Shown one piece after another: positions 13,886 through 21,767 of a DNA stretch of 23,421 bases. Both the position numbers and the translations under genes were made by a program. The first letter of the stretch is position 1, and every line of letters starts with the position of its first letter. The notes under the pieces were generated by a model that ran no database searches, had not been told where the DNA came from, and saw only the letters and a list, made by a program, of their open reading frames with translations. The stretch spans positions 1 to 23,421 of the forward strand of contig NZ_CANCLE010000052.1 in NCBI RefSeq assembly GCF_947378715.1, in the 5' to 3' direction. Source of the DNA: Phenylobacterium aquaticum. Lineage in GTDB: Bacteria > Pseudomonadota > Alphaproteobacteria > Caulobacterales > Caulobacteraceae.

Positions 13886-15928
13886 ATGCCCAAGGCCACT
13901 GCTCAAGCTTCCCTGTTCGATAGCGCTTTGAACCCCGCGCCAGCTGCGCCGCTGGCGGAGAACCATGAGCCGCATCTGGAGCCCCCGGCCAAGACCGGCG
14001 GCTATTCCGCCAAGGACATCGAGGTCCTCGAGGGGCTGGAGCCGGTCCGCAAGCGGCCGGGCATGTATATTGGCGGCACCGATGAGCGCGCCCTGCACCA
14101 CCTGTTCGCCGAGGTGCTGGACAACGCCATGGACGAGGCGGTCGCTGGCCACGCCAAGCTGATCGAGGTTCATCTCGACGCCGAGGGCCGGCTGTCCGTC
14201 AAGGACGACGGTCGCGGCATCCCGGTCGACCCCCATCCCAAGCATCCCGGCAAGTCGGCGCTGGAGGTCATCATGATCGTCCTGCACTCCGGCGGGAAAT
14301 TCTCCGGCAAGGCCTATGAGACCTCGGGGGGCCTGCATGGGGTCGGGGTCTCGGTGGTCAACGCCCTGTCCGAACATGTCGAGGTCACCGCCTGGAAGGA
14401 CGGCTTCGAATGGCGCCAGGCCTTCACCCGCGGCAAGCCGATCGGCGGCATTGAAAAGCTGGGCGCGACCCGCAAGCACGGCACGGCGATCAGCTTCGTC
14501 CCCGACACGATCATCTTCGGCGAGGGCGTGGCCTTCAAGCCGGCCCGGCTCTACCGCATGGCCCGCTCCAAGGCTTATCTGTTCGGCGGGGTCGAGATCC
14601 GCTGGAAATGCGATCCGTCGCGTATCCATGACCAGACGCCGGCCGAAGCCACCTTCCGCTTCCCGAACGGCCTGGCCGACTTCCTGGCCGAACGGGTCAA
14701 GGACATAGAGACCGTCACCCCCGAGCCCTTCGCCGGGCGCTTCGAGCGCAAGGGCGAGACCGGCAAGGTGGAATGGGCGGTCACCTGGACCCCGGCCGGG
14801 TTCGGCGAGGCCGACGGCTTCATGCAGTCCTACTGCAACACCGTGCCGACGCCGGAGGGCGGCACCCATGAGGCCGGCCTGCGCGCCGCCCTGACCCGGG
14901 GCCTCAAGGCCTATGCGGAGCTGTCGGGCGAGAAGCGCGGCGGGCTGATCACCGCCGAAGACGTGGTCGCCCAGGCCGGCGCCCTGGTCAGCGTGTTCAT
15001 CTCCAATCCGGAATTCCAGGGCCAGACCAAGGAGCGGCTGTCCAGCGCCGACGCCCAGCGCCTGGTCGAGGCCGCCCTGCGCGACCCCTTCGACCACTGG
15101 CTCACCGCCCAGCCCAAATCCGCCAGCGCCCTGCTCGCCTTCGTCATCGAGCGCGCCGAGGAGCGGCTGAAGCGGCGCAAGGACAAGGAGGTCGCCCGCG
15201 CCTCGGCGACGCGCAAGCTGCGCCTGCCCGGCAAGCTGGCCGACTGTTCCGGCAACGCCATCGACGGCGCCGAGATCTTCCTGGTCGAGGGCGACTCCGC
15301 CGGCGGCTCGGCCAAGCAGGCGCGTAACCGCAAGACCCAGGCGATCCTGCCCCTGCGCGGCAAGATCCTCAATGTCGCCTCGGCCTCCAGCGACAAGACC
15401 GGCGGCAACAAGGAACTCTCCGACCTGATGCTGGCGCTTGGCGTCCAGGGCGGGGCGAAGTTCAAGGAAGACGACCTGCGCTATGAGCGCGTGGTGATCA
15501 TGACCGACGCCGACGTCGACGGCGCCCATATCGCCAGCCTGCTGATCACCTTCTTCTATCGCACCATGCCGGACCTGATCCGGGCCGGACGGCTCTATCT
15601 GGCCCTGCCGCCGCTCTATCGGATCAGCCATGGCGGCAAGTCGATGTACGCCCGCGACGAGGCCCACCGCGACGAGCTGCTGGCCACCGAGTTCAAGGGC
15701 AAGAAGCCGGACATCGGCCGCTTCAAGGGCCTGGGCGAAATGATGCCCGCCCAGTTGAAGGAGACCACCATGGATCCGTCCAAGCGGACCCTGGCCAGGG
15801 TCACCCTGCCGCGCGCCGAGGAACAGGTGCAGGATCTGGTCGAGACCCTGATGGGCCGTAAGCCCGAGTTGCGCTTCCGGTTCATTCAGGAGAACGCGGA
15901 ATTCGCGGTCGCCGACCTCGACGTCTAG
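13886..15928 (+). CDS. parE: DNA topoisomerase IV subunit B
   Basis: ParE is the ATPase subunit of topoisomerase IV, which decatenates sister chromosomes with ParC. The 680-aa length is that of alphaproteobacterial ParE and shorter than GyrB (about 800). The GHKL ATPase has EVLDNAMDEAVAGH (Glu76-Asn80 region), DDGRGIPVD and GGLHGVGVSVVNALS. The transducer domain follows. The TOPRIM domain has catalytic Glu468 in LVEGDSAGGSA and the acidic cluster Asp541, 543 and 545 in TDADVDG. PLRGKILNVASA and the C-terminal RFIQENAEFAVADLDV favour ParE over GyrB. An extra ~38-residue N-terminal extension (SLFDSALNPAP...) precedes the ATPase. No strong ribosome site is seen. Confidence 0.95.
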   Translation: MPKATAQASLFDSALNPAPAAPLAENHEPHLEPPAKTGGYSAKDIEVLEGLEPVRKRPGMYIGGTDERALHHLFAEVLDNAMDEAVAGHAKLIEVHLDAEGRLSVKDDGRGIPVDPHPKHPGKSALEVIMIVLHSGGKFSGKAYETSGGLHGVGVSVVNALSEHVEVTAWKDGFEWRQAFTRGKPIGGIEKLGATRKHGTAISFVPDTIIFGEGVAFKPARLYRMARSKAYLFGGVEIRWKCDPSRIHDQTPAEATFRFPNGLADFLAERVKDIETVTPEPFAGRFERKGETGKVEWAVTWTPAGFGEADGFMQSYCNTVPTPEGGTHEAGLRAALTRGLKAYAELSGEKRGGLITAEDVVAQAGALVSVFISNPEFQGQTKERLSSADAQRLVEAALRDPFDHWLTAQPKSASALLAFVIERAEERLKRRKDKEVARASATRKLRLPGKLADCSGNAIDGAEIFLVEGDSAGGSAKQARNRKTQAILPLRGKILNVASASSDKTGGNKELSDLMLALGVQGGAKFKEDDLRYERVVIMTDADVDGAHIASLLITFFYRTMPDLIRAGRLYLALPPLYRISHGGKSMYARDEAHRDELLATEFKGKKPDIGRFKGLGEMMPAQLKETTMDPSKRTLARVTLPRAEEQVQDLVETLMGRKPELRFRFIQENAEFAVADLDV

Positions 15929-16007
15929 CCGGGCGCCTAATCCCAGGGCGCTGAAAGCTTCCCGGGTCGGAGTTTCGGGGGCGGAGACGACTAGATTCTC
16001 TAACGCG

Positions 16008-16035
16008 TTGACTTGATGCCCCCAGCCCCTATCTT
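16008..16035 (+). promoter_or_regulatory. Probable sigma-70-type promoter of the RNA helicase gene
   Basis: TTGACT (16008-16013) and TATCTT (16030-16035) are separated by 16 nt, in the gap after parE. This predicts a start near 16042 and a leader of about 75 nt. A GATTC (GANTC) site lies just upstream at 15994-15998. Confidence 0.55.
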
Positions 16036-16068
16036 CCGCCGCGCGTGACGATCGCCGTTCGCGCCGCC

Positions 16069-16098
16069 GCGGTTGGCGAGCCCTCATGGGCGAACCGC
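16069..16098 (+). other. Hairpin in the RNA helicase leader
   Basis: GCGGTT (16069-16074) pairs with AACCGC (16093-16098), and GCCC (16080-16083) pairs with GGGC (16088-16091) around a TCAT loop. It ends 19 nt before the helicase ATG, in a leader without an obvious ribosome site. Confidence 0.45.
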
Positions 16099-16117
16099 CG
16101 CCCCCTATTGCCGCTTG

Positions 16118-17797
16118 ATGACAGAATTTTCAGAACTGGGCCTCTCGCCCGCGACTCTTCAGGCCGTGGCCGACACAGGCTACACGACCGCAACGCCTAT
16201 TCAGGAACAAGCCATTCCGGTCGCCCTCGCGGGCAAGGACGTGCTGGGTATTGCCCAGACCGGCACCGGTAAGACTGCGGCTTTCACCCTGCCGATGATC
16301 GACCGACTGGCCGCAGGCCGGTCCAAGGCGCGCATGCCGCGCTCGCTGGTGATCGCGCCGACGCGCGAACTGGCTGACCAGGTCGCCTCATCCTTCGAGA
16401 AATATTCCAAGGGCCAGAAGCAAAAGCTGTCCTGGGCCCTGCTGATCGGCGGGGTCTCCTTCTCCGACCAGGAGTTGAAGCTCGACCGTGGGGTCGACGT
16501 GCTGATCGCCACGCCGGGACGGCTGCTGGACCACTTTGAACGCGGCAAGCTTCTGCTGACCGGCGTGCAGATCCTAGTGGTCGACGAGGCGGACCGGATG
16601 CTCGACATGGGGTTCATCCCCGACATCGAACGCATCTTCAAGCTGACGCCGGCCAAGAAGCAGACCCTGTTCTTCTCGGCGACCATGCCGCCGGAGATCA
16701 CCCGGCTGACCAAGCAGTTCCTCAATGATCCCGTGCGGATCGAGGCGACCCGGCCGGCCACCACCGCCACCACCATCACCCAGCACATCGTGCGGCTGCC
16801 GACCTCCGATCCGAAGGCCAAGCGCACCGCGCTACGCATGCTGATCGGCGCCGATGATGTCCGCAACGGCATCGTCTTCTGCAATCGCAAGTCCGAAGTC
16901 GACATCGTCGCCAAGTCCTTGAAGACGCATGGCTTCGACGCCGCGCCGATCCATGGCGACCTGGACCAACAGACACGGATGCGCACGCTTGAGGCCTTCC
17001 GCAAGGGCGAGCTGAAGCTGCTCTGCGCCTCGGACGTCGCCGCGCGCGGCCTGGACGTGCCGGACGTGAGCCACGTGTTCAACTACGACGTGCCGCACCA
17101 TGCCGACGACTATGTCCACCGGATCGGCCGCACCGGCCGGGCCGGCAAGCTCGGCAAGACCTACATGATCGTCACCCCGGCCGATGCGAAGAACATCGAC
17201 AAGGTGATCAAGCTGATCGGTTCGACCCCGCAAGAGGTCGTGCTGGAGGGCGTTGATTTCGCCTCGATCAAGGACGAGCGCCGTGACGACCGCAAGGGCG
17301 GCCGTGAACGGGGCGGTGACCGCTCCGGCGGCCGCAGCCGTGGCCGTGGCGGAGACCGCCCGATCCGTGAGGCCCGCAGCGAACGCCCGCCCGTCGAGGA
17401 CGCCGTCGTCGCCAGCGCACCCGAGGACGCCGCTTCCGAGCAGCCCCGCGAACGCCCTGCCCGCGCGCCGCGCCGTCGCTCCGAGACCTCCCGTTCAGAA
17501 GCGCCGCGCGCCGAGGCGCCTCAGGCCGAAGCCGCTCGCGTCGAGGCGCCCGTCGAGGCGGCCGAACGCCCCGCCCGCGCGCCTCGCCCGGACCGTCCCC
17601 TGCCCGAGCGCCCGGTTCAGCCCGAGCGTCATGCGGCGTCTGGTCGCTCGTCGTCGCCCCGGGGCGGCCGCGACCGCGATCGTGGACGCCATGAGGATCG
17701 CGAGGACCGCGAGGATCGCAGCGGCGTCGTAGGCTTTGGCTCCGACACCCCGGCCTTCCTGATGCGCCGGCCAAGCCGTCCGGCCGACAAGGCCTGA
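16118..17797 (+). CDS. DEAD-box ATP-dependent RNA helicase (RhlE-like)
   Basis: The helicase core (about 1-370) is complete: Q motif TPIQEQAIP, motif I AQTGTGKT (46-53), PTRELA, TPGRLLD, motif II DEAD (156-159), motif III SAT (187-189), IVFCNRKSEV, ARGLDVPDVSHV, and motif VI HRIGRTGR (334-341). The remaining ~185 residues are low complexity: an Arg/Gly/Asp stretch, an Ala/Pro/Glu stretch with repeated EAP-AE units, then Arg/Asp/Glu. The protein ends in FGSDTPAFLMRR, an ending I associate with alphaproteobacterial RhlE. Likely roles are cold adaptation, ribosome assembly or RNA decay. ATG 16118 starts just before the conserved TEFSELGLS. An upstream TTG (16073) would add 15 unrelated residues. 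Confidence 0.93.
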   Translation: MTEFSELGLSPATLQAVADTGYTTATPIQEQAIPVALAGKDVLGIAQTGTGKTAAFTLPMIDRLAAGRSKARMPRSLVIAPTRELADQVASSFEKYSKGQKQKLSWALLIGGVSFSDQELKLDRGVDVLIATPGRLLDHFERGKLLLTGVQILVVDEADRMLDMGFIPDIERIFKLTPAKKQTLFFSATMPPEITRLTKQFLNDPVRIEATRPATTATTITQHIVRLPTSDPKAKRTALRMLIGADDVRNGIVFCNRKSEVDIVAKSLKTHGFDAAPIHGDLDQQTRMRTLEAFRKGELKLLCASDVAARGLDVPDVSHVFNYDVPHHADDYVHRIGRTGRAGKLGKTYMIVTPADAKNIDKVIKLIGSTPQEVVLEGVDFASIKDERRDDRKGGRERGGDRSGGRSRGRGGDRPIREARSERPPVEDAVVASAPEDAASEQPRERPARAPRRRSETSRSEAPRAEAPQAEAARVEAPVEAAERPARAPRPDRPLPERPVQPERHAASGRSSSPRGGRDRDRGRHEDREDREDRSGVVGFGSDTPAFLMRRPSRPADKA

Positions 17798-17885
17798 TGC
17801 GCCCCAGCTTGGGTATTTTCCGGGTCGAAGCCCCGTCTCTTTAACCGGTCGTTTGGCTATGCGGCTTACTGTCCCAGGCCAAGCT

Positions 17886-17920
17886 CCGAGGGTGCGCGAC
17901 GAACTCCGCGCACCGCTCGG
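17886..17920 (+). other. Strong hairpin directly upstream of the diguanylate cyclase gene
   Basis: CCGAG-GGTGCGCG (17886-17898) pairs with CGCGCACC-g-CTCGG (17907-17920): 13 bp with one bulge and the loop ACGAACTC. It ends 11-23 nt before the two possible start codons and has no following T-run. It could be a translation-control element of this gene or the 3' end of the helicase mRNA. Confidence 0.5.
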
Positions 17921-17943
17921 GATCTGCGGATATGAGAGAGACG

Positions 17944-19002
17944 ATGGCCGGCGACGTGGAAATGAAGCTTCGTGGACCTGAAGCCTACGGCATCGCCCGC
18001 AAGGCTCTGCAGACCATGGAGAAGCTTCAGGTCTGGCCGACCCCGGTCAATTACGAACTCTGGCTTCACTCCCTGGCCGACCCGACCGGGCCGCTCGCTC
18101 TGGAGCTTGGCCGCATCATCTCGTCGGGCGAGGCCTTCACGGACGGCATCGCCGATGAACTGGCCGCCGTCTATCTGCCCAAGGCCAAGCTGAACGAACA
18201 GATCCGCGACACCGGCGACGCCCTGACCAAGGAACTGGCCGCCGTCTCCCGCGCCATCCAGTCGGCCCAGAAATCCAGCGAAGCCTATGGCCAGACCCTG
18301 GCCAGCGCGTCGAAGTCCCTGACTGGCGATCGCGACACCAGCGACGTCAAGGCGATGATCGGCACCCTGGCCACCGCCACCAAGCAGGTGCAGCGCGAGA
18401 ACAAGTCGTTGGAAAAGCGGCTGTCGGAATCCACCGCCGAGGTCGCCCGCCTGCGCGAGCACCTGGAACAGGTGCGCCGCGACGCCACCACCGACGCTCT
18501 GACCAGCCTGTCGAACCGCAAGGCCTTCGACGAAGAATTCGACCGCGCTTGCGAGGAGGCCGATATCCGTGGCGAGGCTCTGGCCCTGGCCGTCATCGAT
18601 ATCGACCACTTCAAGAGCTTCAACGACACCTGGGGCCACCAGACCGGCGATCAGGTGCTGCGCTATGTGGCCAGCGTGATCGGCGGCCGAGGCGCCCCAC
18701 CGCGCTTCGCCGCCCGCTATGGCGGCGAGGAATTCGCCCTGATCTTCCCGCGCGAGGGCGCCAAGACCGCCATCGCCGCCCTTGAAGAGATCCGCGAGGA
18801 AGTCTCCTCGCGCATCCTGAAGCGTCGCTCGACCGACGAGGACCTGGGCGCCATCACCGTCTCCGCAGGCCTGGCCGAGCGCATGCCCGGCGAGACGCCT
18901 CACGCCTTCATGGAGCGCGCCGACCGGGCGCTCTATGCGGCCAAGCGCGGCGGCCGCAACCGCGTCACCTGCGCCGAGACCGTGACCACCGCCGCCGCGT
19001 GA
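17944..19002 (+). CDS. dgcB: GGDEF diguanylate cyclase, DgcB-like
   Basis: It makes cyclic di-GMP from two GTP. The 352-aa protein has no membrane segment. An N-terminal helical domain (RGPEAYGIARKALQTMEKLQ, then VWPTPVNYELWLHSLADP) is followed by a long coiled coil (about 140-185) and a GGDEF domain with DALTSLSNRKAFDEEF, IDIDHFKSFNDTWGH and the active-site GGEEF (260-264). This architecture, and the position of the GGEEF Glu residues, match Caulobacter DgcB, which feeds the c-di-GMP pool for surface attachment and motility loss. The RxxD inhibitory site is absent (see findings). ATG 17944 and ATG 17932 are both possible; I prefer 17944 for the AGAGAG before it. The symbol is moderately sure; cyclase function is very sure. 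Confidence 0.88.
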   Translation: MAGDVEMKLRGPEAYGIARKALQTMEKLQVWPTPVNYELWLHSLADPTGPLALELGRIISSGEAFTDGIADELAAVYLPKAKLNEQIRDTGDALTKELAAVSRAIQSAQKSSEAYGQTLASASKSLTGDRDTSDVKAMIGTLATATKQVQRENKSLEKRLSESTAEVARLREHLEQVRRDATTDALTSLSNRKAFDEEFDRACEEADIRGEALALAVIDIDHFKSFNDTWGHQTGDQVLRYVASVIGGRGAPPRFAARYGGEEFALIFPREGAKTAIAALEEIREEVSSRILKRRSTDEDLGAITVSAGLAERMPGETPHAFMERADRALYAAKRGGRNRVTCAETVTTAAA

Positions 19003-19031
19003 GCCGCCGGCGATCTTTCCACTAGCCTGAC

Positions 19032-19059
19032 GCCGGGACATTGCGTCTTAGTTCCCGGC
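19032..19059 (+). other. Short inverted repeat between dgcB and the crotonase gene
   Basis: GCCGGGA (19032-19038) pairs with TCCCGGC (19053-19059) around a 14-nt loop. There is no T-run, so it is a weak terminator candidate or an operator. Confidence 0.25.
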
Positions 19060-19081
19060 AAATCAGAGCGGGAGGACGCTA

Positions 19082-19885
19082 GTGGCCTATTCCAAGATCA
19101 AGACCTCGGTCGCCGATGGCATCGGCGTCATCACCCTGTCCGACCCGGCGACCCTGAACGCCGCCGGCCTGGACCTGATGGATGATCTGCGCTCGGCGTT
19201 CGACGCCTTCGCCAAGCCCGACGCCGGCGTCCGCTGCGTGGTGCTGACGGGTGAGGGTCGCGGCTTCTGCTCCGGCGCCAATCTCTCCGGCCGGGGCGGG
19301 CCCCAGGCGGCGGCCCCCGATCCGGAAGGCCCCGACAGCGGATCGGCGCTGGAGACCGTCTACAACCCCTTCGTGGTGTCGCTGAAGAACTATCCCGTGC
19401 CGATCGTCACCGCGATCAATGGCGTGGCGGCCGGCGTCGGCTGTTCGCTGGCCTTGATGGGCGACATCATCGTGGCCGCCGAAAGCGCCTATTTCCTGCA
19501 GGCCTTCCGCCGCATCGGCCTGGTGCCGGATGGCGGCTCGACCTATCTGCTGCCGCGCCTGATCGGCAAGGCCCGGGCCATGGAGATGATGCTGCTGGGC
19601 GAGAAGGTCCCGGCCAAGACCGCCGAGACCTGGGGCCTGGTCAACCGCGTCGTACCCGACGCCGACCTCATGACCACCGCCATGGAGCTGGCCCGCAACC
19701 TGGCCGACGGCCCCTGGGCCCTGGGCTCGATCCGCAAGCTGGTCTGGGAGAGCCTGGACGCAGCCTATGAGGAACAGCTCCACGCCGAGCGCATGGCTCA
19801 GAAGCACGCCGGTCGCAGCGCCGACAGTCGCGAAGGCGTCCTGGCCTTCCTGCAGAAGCGGGTCGCCGCCTTCAACGGAAAATAG
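19082..19885 (+). CDS. Enoyl-CoA hydratase/isomerase family protein (PaaG-like)
   Basis: This 267-aa crotonase-fold enzyme acts on an acyl-CoA thioester. It starts at GTG 19082, 6 nt after an ideal GGAGG. Oxyanion-hole segments are GFCSGANL (61-68) and NGVAAGVG (113-120). The position usually holding the first catalytic Glu is Ser122 (GCSLAL), and the second acid is Asp150 in IGLVPDGGSTYLLPR. That pattern, and the following IGKARAMEMMLLGEKV, resemble PaaG-type isomerases/hydratases rather than classical enoyl-CoA hydratase, so isomerisation is as likely as hydration. No other phenylacetate or beta-oxidation genes are near. The GST follows 88 bp downstream on the same strand. Confidence 0.92.
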   Translation: MAYSKIKTSVADGIGVITLSDPATLNAAGLDLMDDLRSAFDAFAKPDAGVRCVVLTGEGRGFCSGANLSGRGGPQAAAPDPEGPDSGSALETVYNPFVVSLKNYPVPIVTAINGVAAGVGCSLALMGDIIVAAESAYFLQAFRRIGLVPDGGSTYLLPRLIGKARAMEMMLLGEKVPAKTAETWGLVNRVVPDADLMTTAMELARNLADGPWALGSIRKLVWESLDAAYEEQLHAERMAQKHAGRSADSREGVLAFLQKRVAAFNGK

Positions 19886-19922
19886 ATCGCACGCAATCGG
19901 GTTTCCGATTCCCCAAGGTCGA

Positions 19923-19966
19923 GCGCCCGGCTATGGCTTGAGAGCCAAACCATAGCCGGAGGGCGC
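19923..19966 (+). other. Extended hairpin covering the GST ribosome-binding site
   Basis: GCGCCC-GGCTATGG (19923-19936) pairs with CCATAGCC-gga-GGGCGC (19950-19966), and an inner TTG/CAA closes the loop. The GGAGG at 19958-19962, the only ribosome-site-like sequence before the GST ATG at 19974, lies in the 3' arm. It may be a terminator for the crotonase gene, or a structure that limits GST translation. Confidence 0.5.
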
Positions 19967-19973
19967 CCGCGCC

Positions 19974-20639
19974 ATGCTGACGGTTCATCACCTGAACAAT
20001 TCCCGTTCGCAGCGGGTGCTCTGGCTGCTTGAGGAGCTGGGCGAGCCCTACGAGATCAAACACTACCAGCGCGACGCCAAGACCATGCAGGCGCCGGCGG
20101 ACCTGCGCGCCATCCATCCGCTCGGCAAGTCGCCGGTGATCACCGTCGATGGCGGCTCACTGGCCGAGACCGGCGCGATCGTCGAGTACCTGGTCACCCG
20201 CTATGGCGACGGCAAGATGATCCCGCCGCCGGGCACGCCGGAGCGCCTGCGCTGGATCTACTGGCTGCACTACGCCGAGGGCTCGGCCATGCCGCCGCTG
20301 CTAATGAAGCTGGTGTTCACCGCCCTGCCCGCCCGCGCCCCGGCCCTGATCCGCCCGATCGCCAGGGCGATCATGGGCGCGGCCCAGACAGGCTTCGTAG
20401 ATCCACAGCTGAAGGCTCACTTCGACTATTGGGAGGGCGAACTCACCAAGTCCGAATGGTTCGCCGGCCCGGAGTTCTCCGCCGCCGACGTGATGATGAG
20501 CTTCCCGATCGAGGCCGCGGCCGACCGCGCCGACGCCACCAAGGGTCGGCCGAAGCTCGCCGCCTTCCTGCAGAAGATCCATGCGCGGCCGGCCTATCAG
20601 CGCGCCCTGCAAAAGGGTGGGCCTTACGCCTATGCCTGA
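19974..20639 (+). CDS. Glutathione S-transferase family protein
   Basis: This 221-aa cytosolic GST has an N-terminal thioredoxin-like domain (1 to about 80) with LNNSRSQRVLWLLEELG, the cis-proline GKSPVI, and the glutathione-binding AETGAIVEYL. An all-helical C-terminal domain (about 90-221) includes WFAGPEFSAADVMMSFPIEA, with the N-capping Ser/Asp typical of GSTs. It conjugates or reduces electrophiles with glutathione; the physiological substrate is unknown. The start at ATG 19974 is supported by the immediate start of the first beta strand (MLTVHHL). GGAGG is 11 nt upstream, inside a hairpin. Confidence 0.94.
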   Translation: MLTVHHLNNSRSQRVLWLLEELGEPYEIKHYQRDAKTMQAPADLRAIHPLGKSPVITVDGGSLAETGAIVEYLVTRYGDGKMIPPPGTPERLRWIYWLHYAEGSAMPPLLMKLVFTALPARAPALIRPIARAIMGAAQTGFVDPQLKAHFDYWEGELTKSEWFAGPEFSAADVMMSFPIEAAADRADATKGRPKLAAFLQKIHARPAYQRALQKGGPYAYA

Positions 20640-20681
20640 GGCGCGATAGGTAGGGGGCTCACGACGCCTTCCCCGGAGACC

Positions 20682-21764
20682 ATGCCCAAGTCCCGCTACT
20701 ATCCCGCCCTCGACGGCCTGCGCGGCGTGGCGGCCCTGTGCGTGGTGCTGATGCATCGCCACGTCTGGTTCGGGCTGGACGGCGCCCTGGGCCACGGCTT
20801 CCTCGCCGTCGATTTCTTCTTCATGCTCAGCGGCTTCGTCATCGCCAACGCCTATGACGGCAAGCTCGCCGGCGGCATGGGCGTCGCGGCCTTCATGCGC
20901 GCGCGGGTGCTCAGGCTTTATCCGATGCTGATCCTGGGCGCGGCGATCGGCGCGCTCTGGCGGCTGATCGCGCTCAATCTCGGCGTCGGCGTCCTGGGGG
21001 TCTGGGAAGTCGCCAACCTGTTCGGGCGCGCGACCTTCGTCCTGCCCGCCCTGCACAGCCGTTTCGAGGGGGCCAGCGCGTTTCCCCTGGATCCGCCGAT
21101 GTGGTCGCTGTTCTTCGAATTGGCGATCAACCTGGTCTATGTGGCGATTTTCCGCTGGCTGACCCCTGGCCGGTTGGCCGCCCTGGCGGCGGCGGGCTTC
21201 GCGGCCCTGGTGCTGCTGGCCGCAACCAATGGCGGGATCGACGCCGGCGACGTGGCCGCCGAGTTCTGGATCGGTTTCGTGCGAGTGACCTTCCCCTTCC
21301 TGGCCGGGGTTCTGTTGCACCGCTTCCGGGACTTCGCGTCGCTTGCCCGACTGAAAGCCCCCTTCTGGGTTCAGGCCCTGCTGCTGGTCGCCGTCCTCAA
21401 TGTGCCCAATATCGGCTGGGCCAACGCGCCCTTCGACCTGATCTGCGTGGGCCTGGTGTTCCCGGCCCTGGTGATCTCGGGCAGCCTGACGGAGAGCCGC
21501 CCGGCTGAGACGCAGGCCTTGCGGCTGATGGGCGACCTCTCCTACCCGGCCTATGTGCTGCACTATCCGCTCTATGTACTGCTGGGGGGATGGGGAACCG
21601 TGCTGGGTCTCCTGAAGCCTGACACCCAGTTCGCCTTTGGCCTCGCCGCCCTGGCGATCGTCCTGGCGGCCAGTTGGGCGGCGACGGTGTTCTATGACCG
21701 CCCGGTGCGGGCCTGGCTGGATGGGGTTGCCCGGCGCAGGGCGCGGCTGGCGGAGGCCGGTTAG
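20682..21764 (+). CDS. Acyltransferase-3 family membrane protein
   Basis: This 360-aa polytopic inner-membrane protein belongs to the OafA/YrhL acyltransferase-3 family. These enzymes move acyl groups, often acetyl, onto exported sugars of lipopolysaccharide, exopolysaccharide or other glycans. The N-terminus has the family motif YYPALDGLRGVAAL with His25 in LMHRH, then GFLAVDFFFMLSGFVIANAY. About ten hydrophobic segments follow, ending with GDLSYPAYVLHYPLYVLLG and a short Arg-rich cytoplasmic tail. No C-terminal SGNH domain is fused. GGAG lies 4 nt before ATG 20682. The acceptor cannot be inferred, because no polysaccharide genes are nearby. It is convergent with the next gene, the stop codons being 3 nt apart. 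Confidence 0.93.
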   Translation: MPKSRYYPALDGLRGVAALCVVLMHRHVWFGLDGALGHGFLAVDFFFMLSGFVIANAYDGKLAGGMGVAAFMRARVLRLYPMLILGAAIGALWRLIALNLGVGVLGVWEVANLFGRATFVLPALHSRFEGASAFPLDPPMWSLFFELAINLVYVAIFRWLTPGRLAALAAAGFAALVLLAATNGGIDAGDVAAEFWIGFVRVTFPFLAGVLLHRFRDFASLARLKAPFWVQALLLVAVLNVPNIGWANAPFDLICVGLVFPALVISGSLTESRPAETQALRLMGDLSYPAYVLHYPLYVLLGGWGTVLGLLKPDTQFAFGLAALAIVLAASWAATVFYDRPVRAWLDGVARRRARLAEAG

Positions 21765-21767
21765 GCC

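Noticed and set aside
13550..16087. 845-codon minus-strand frame opposite parE
   Set aside because: Antisense shadow of parE and of the frame of the small membrane gene; no domain and no start signal.
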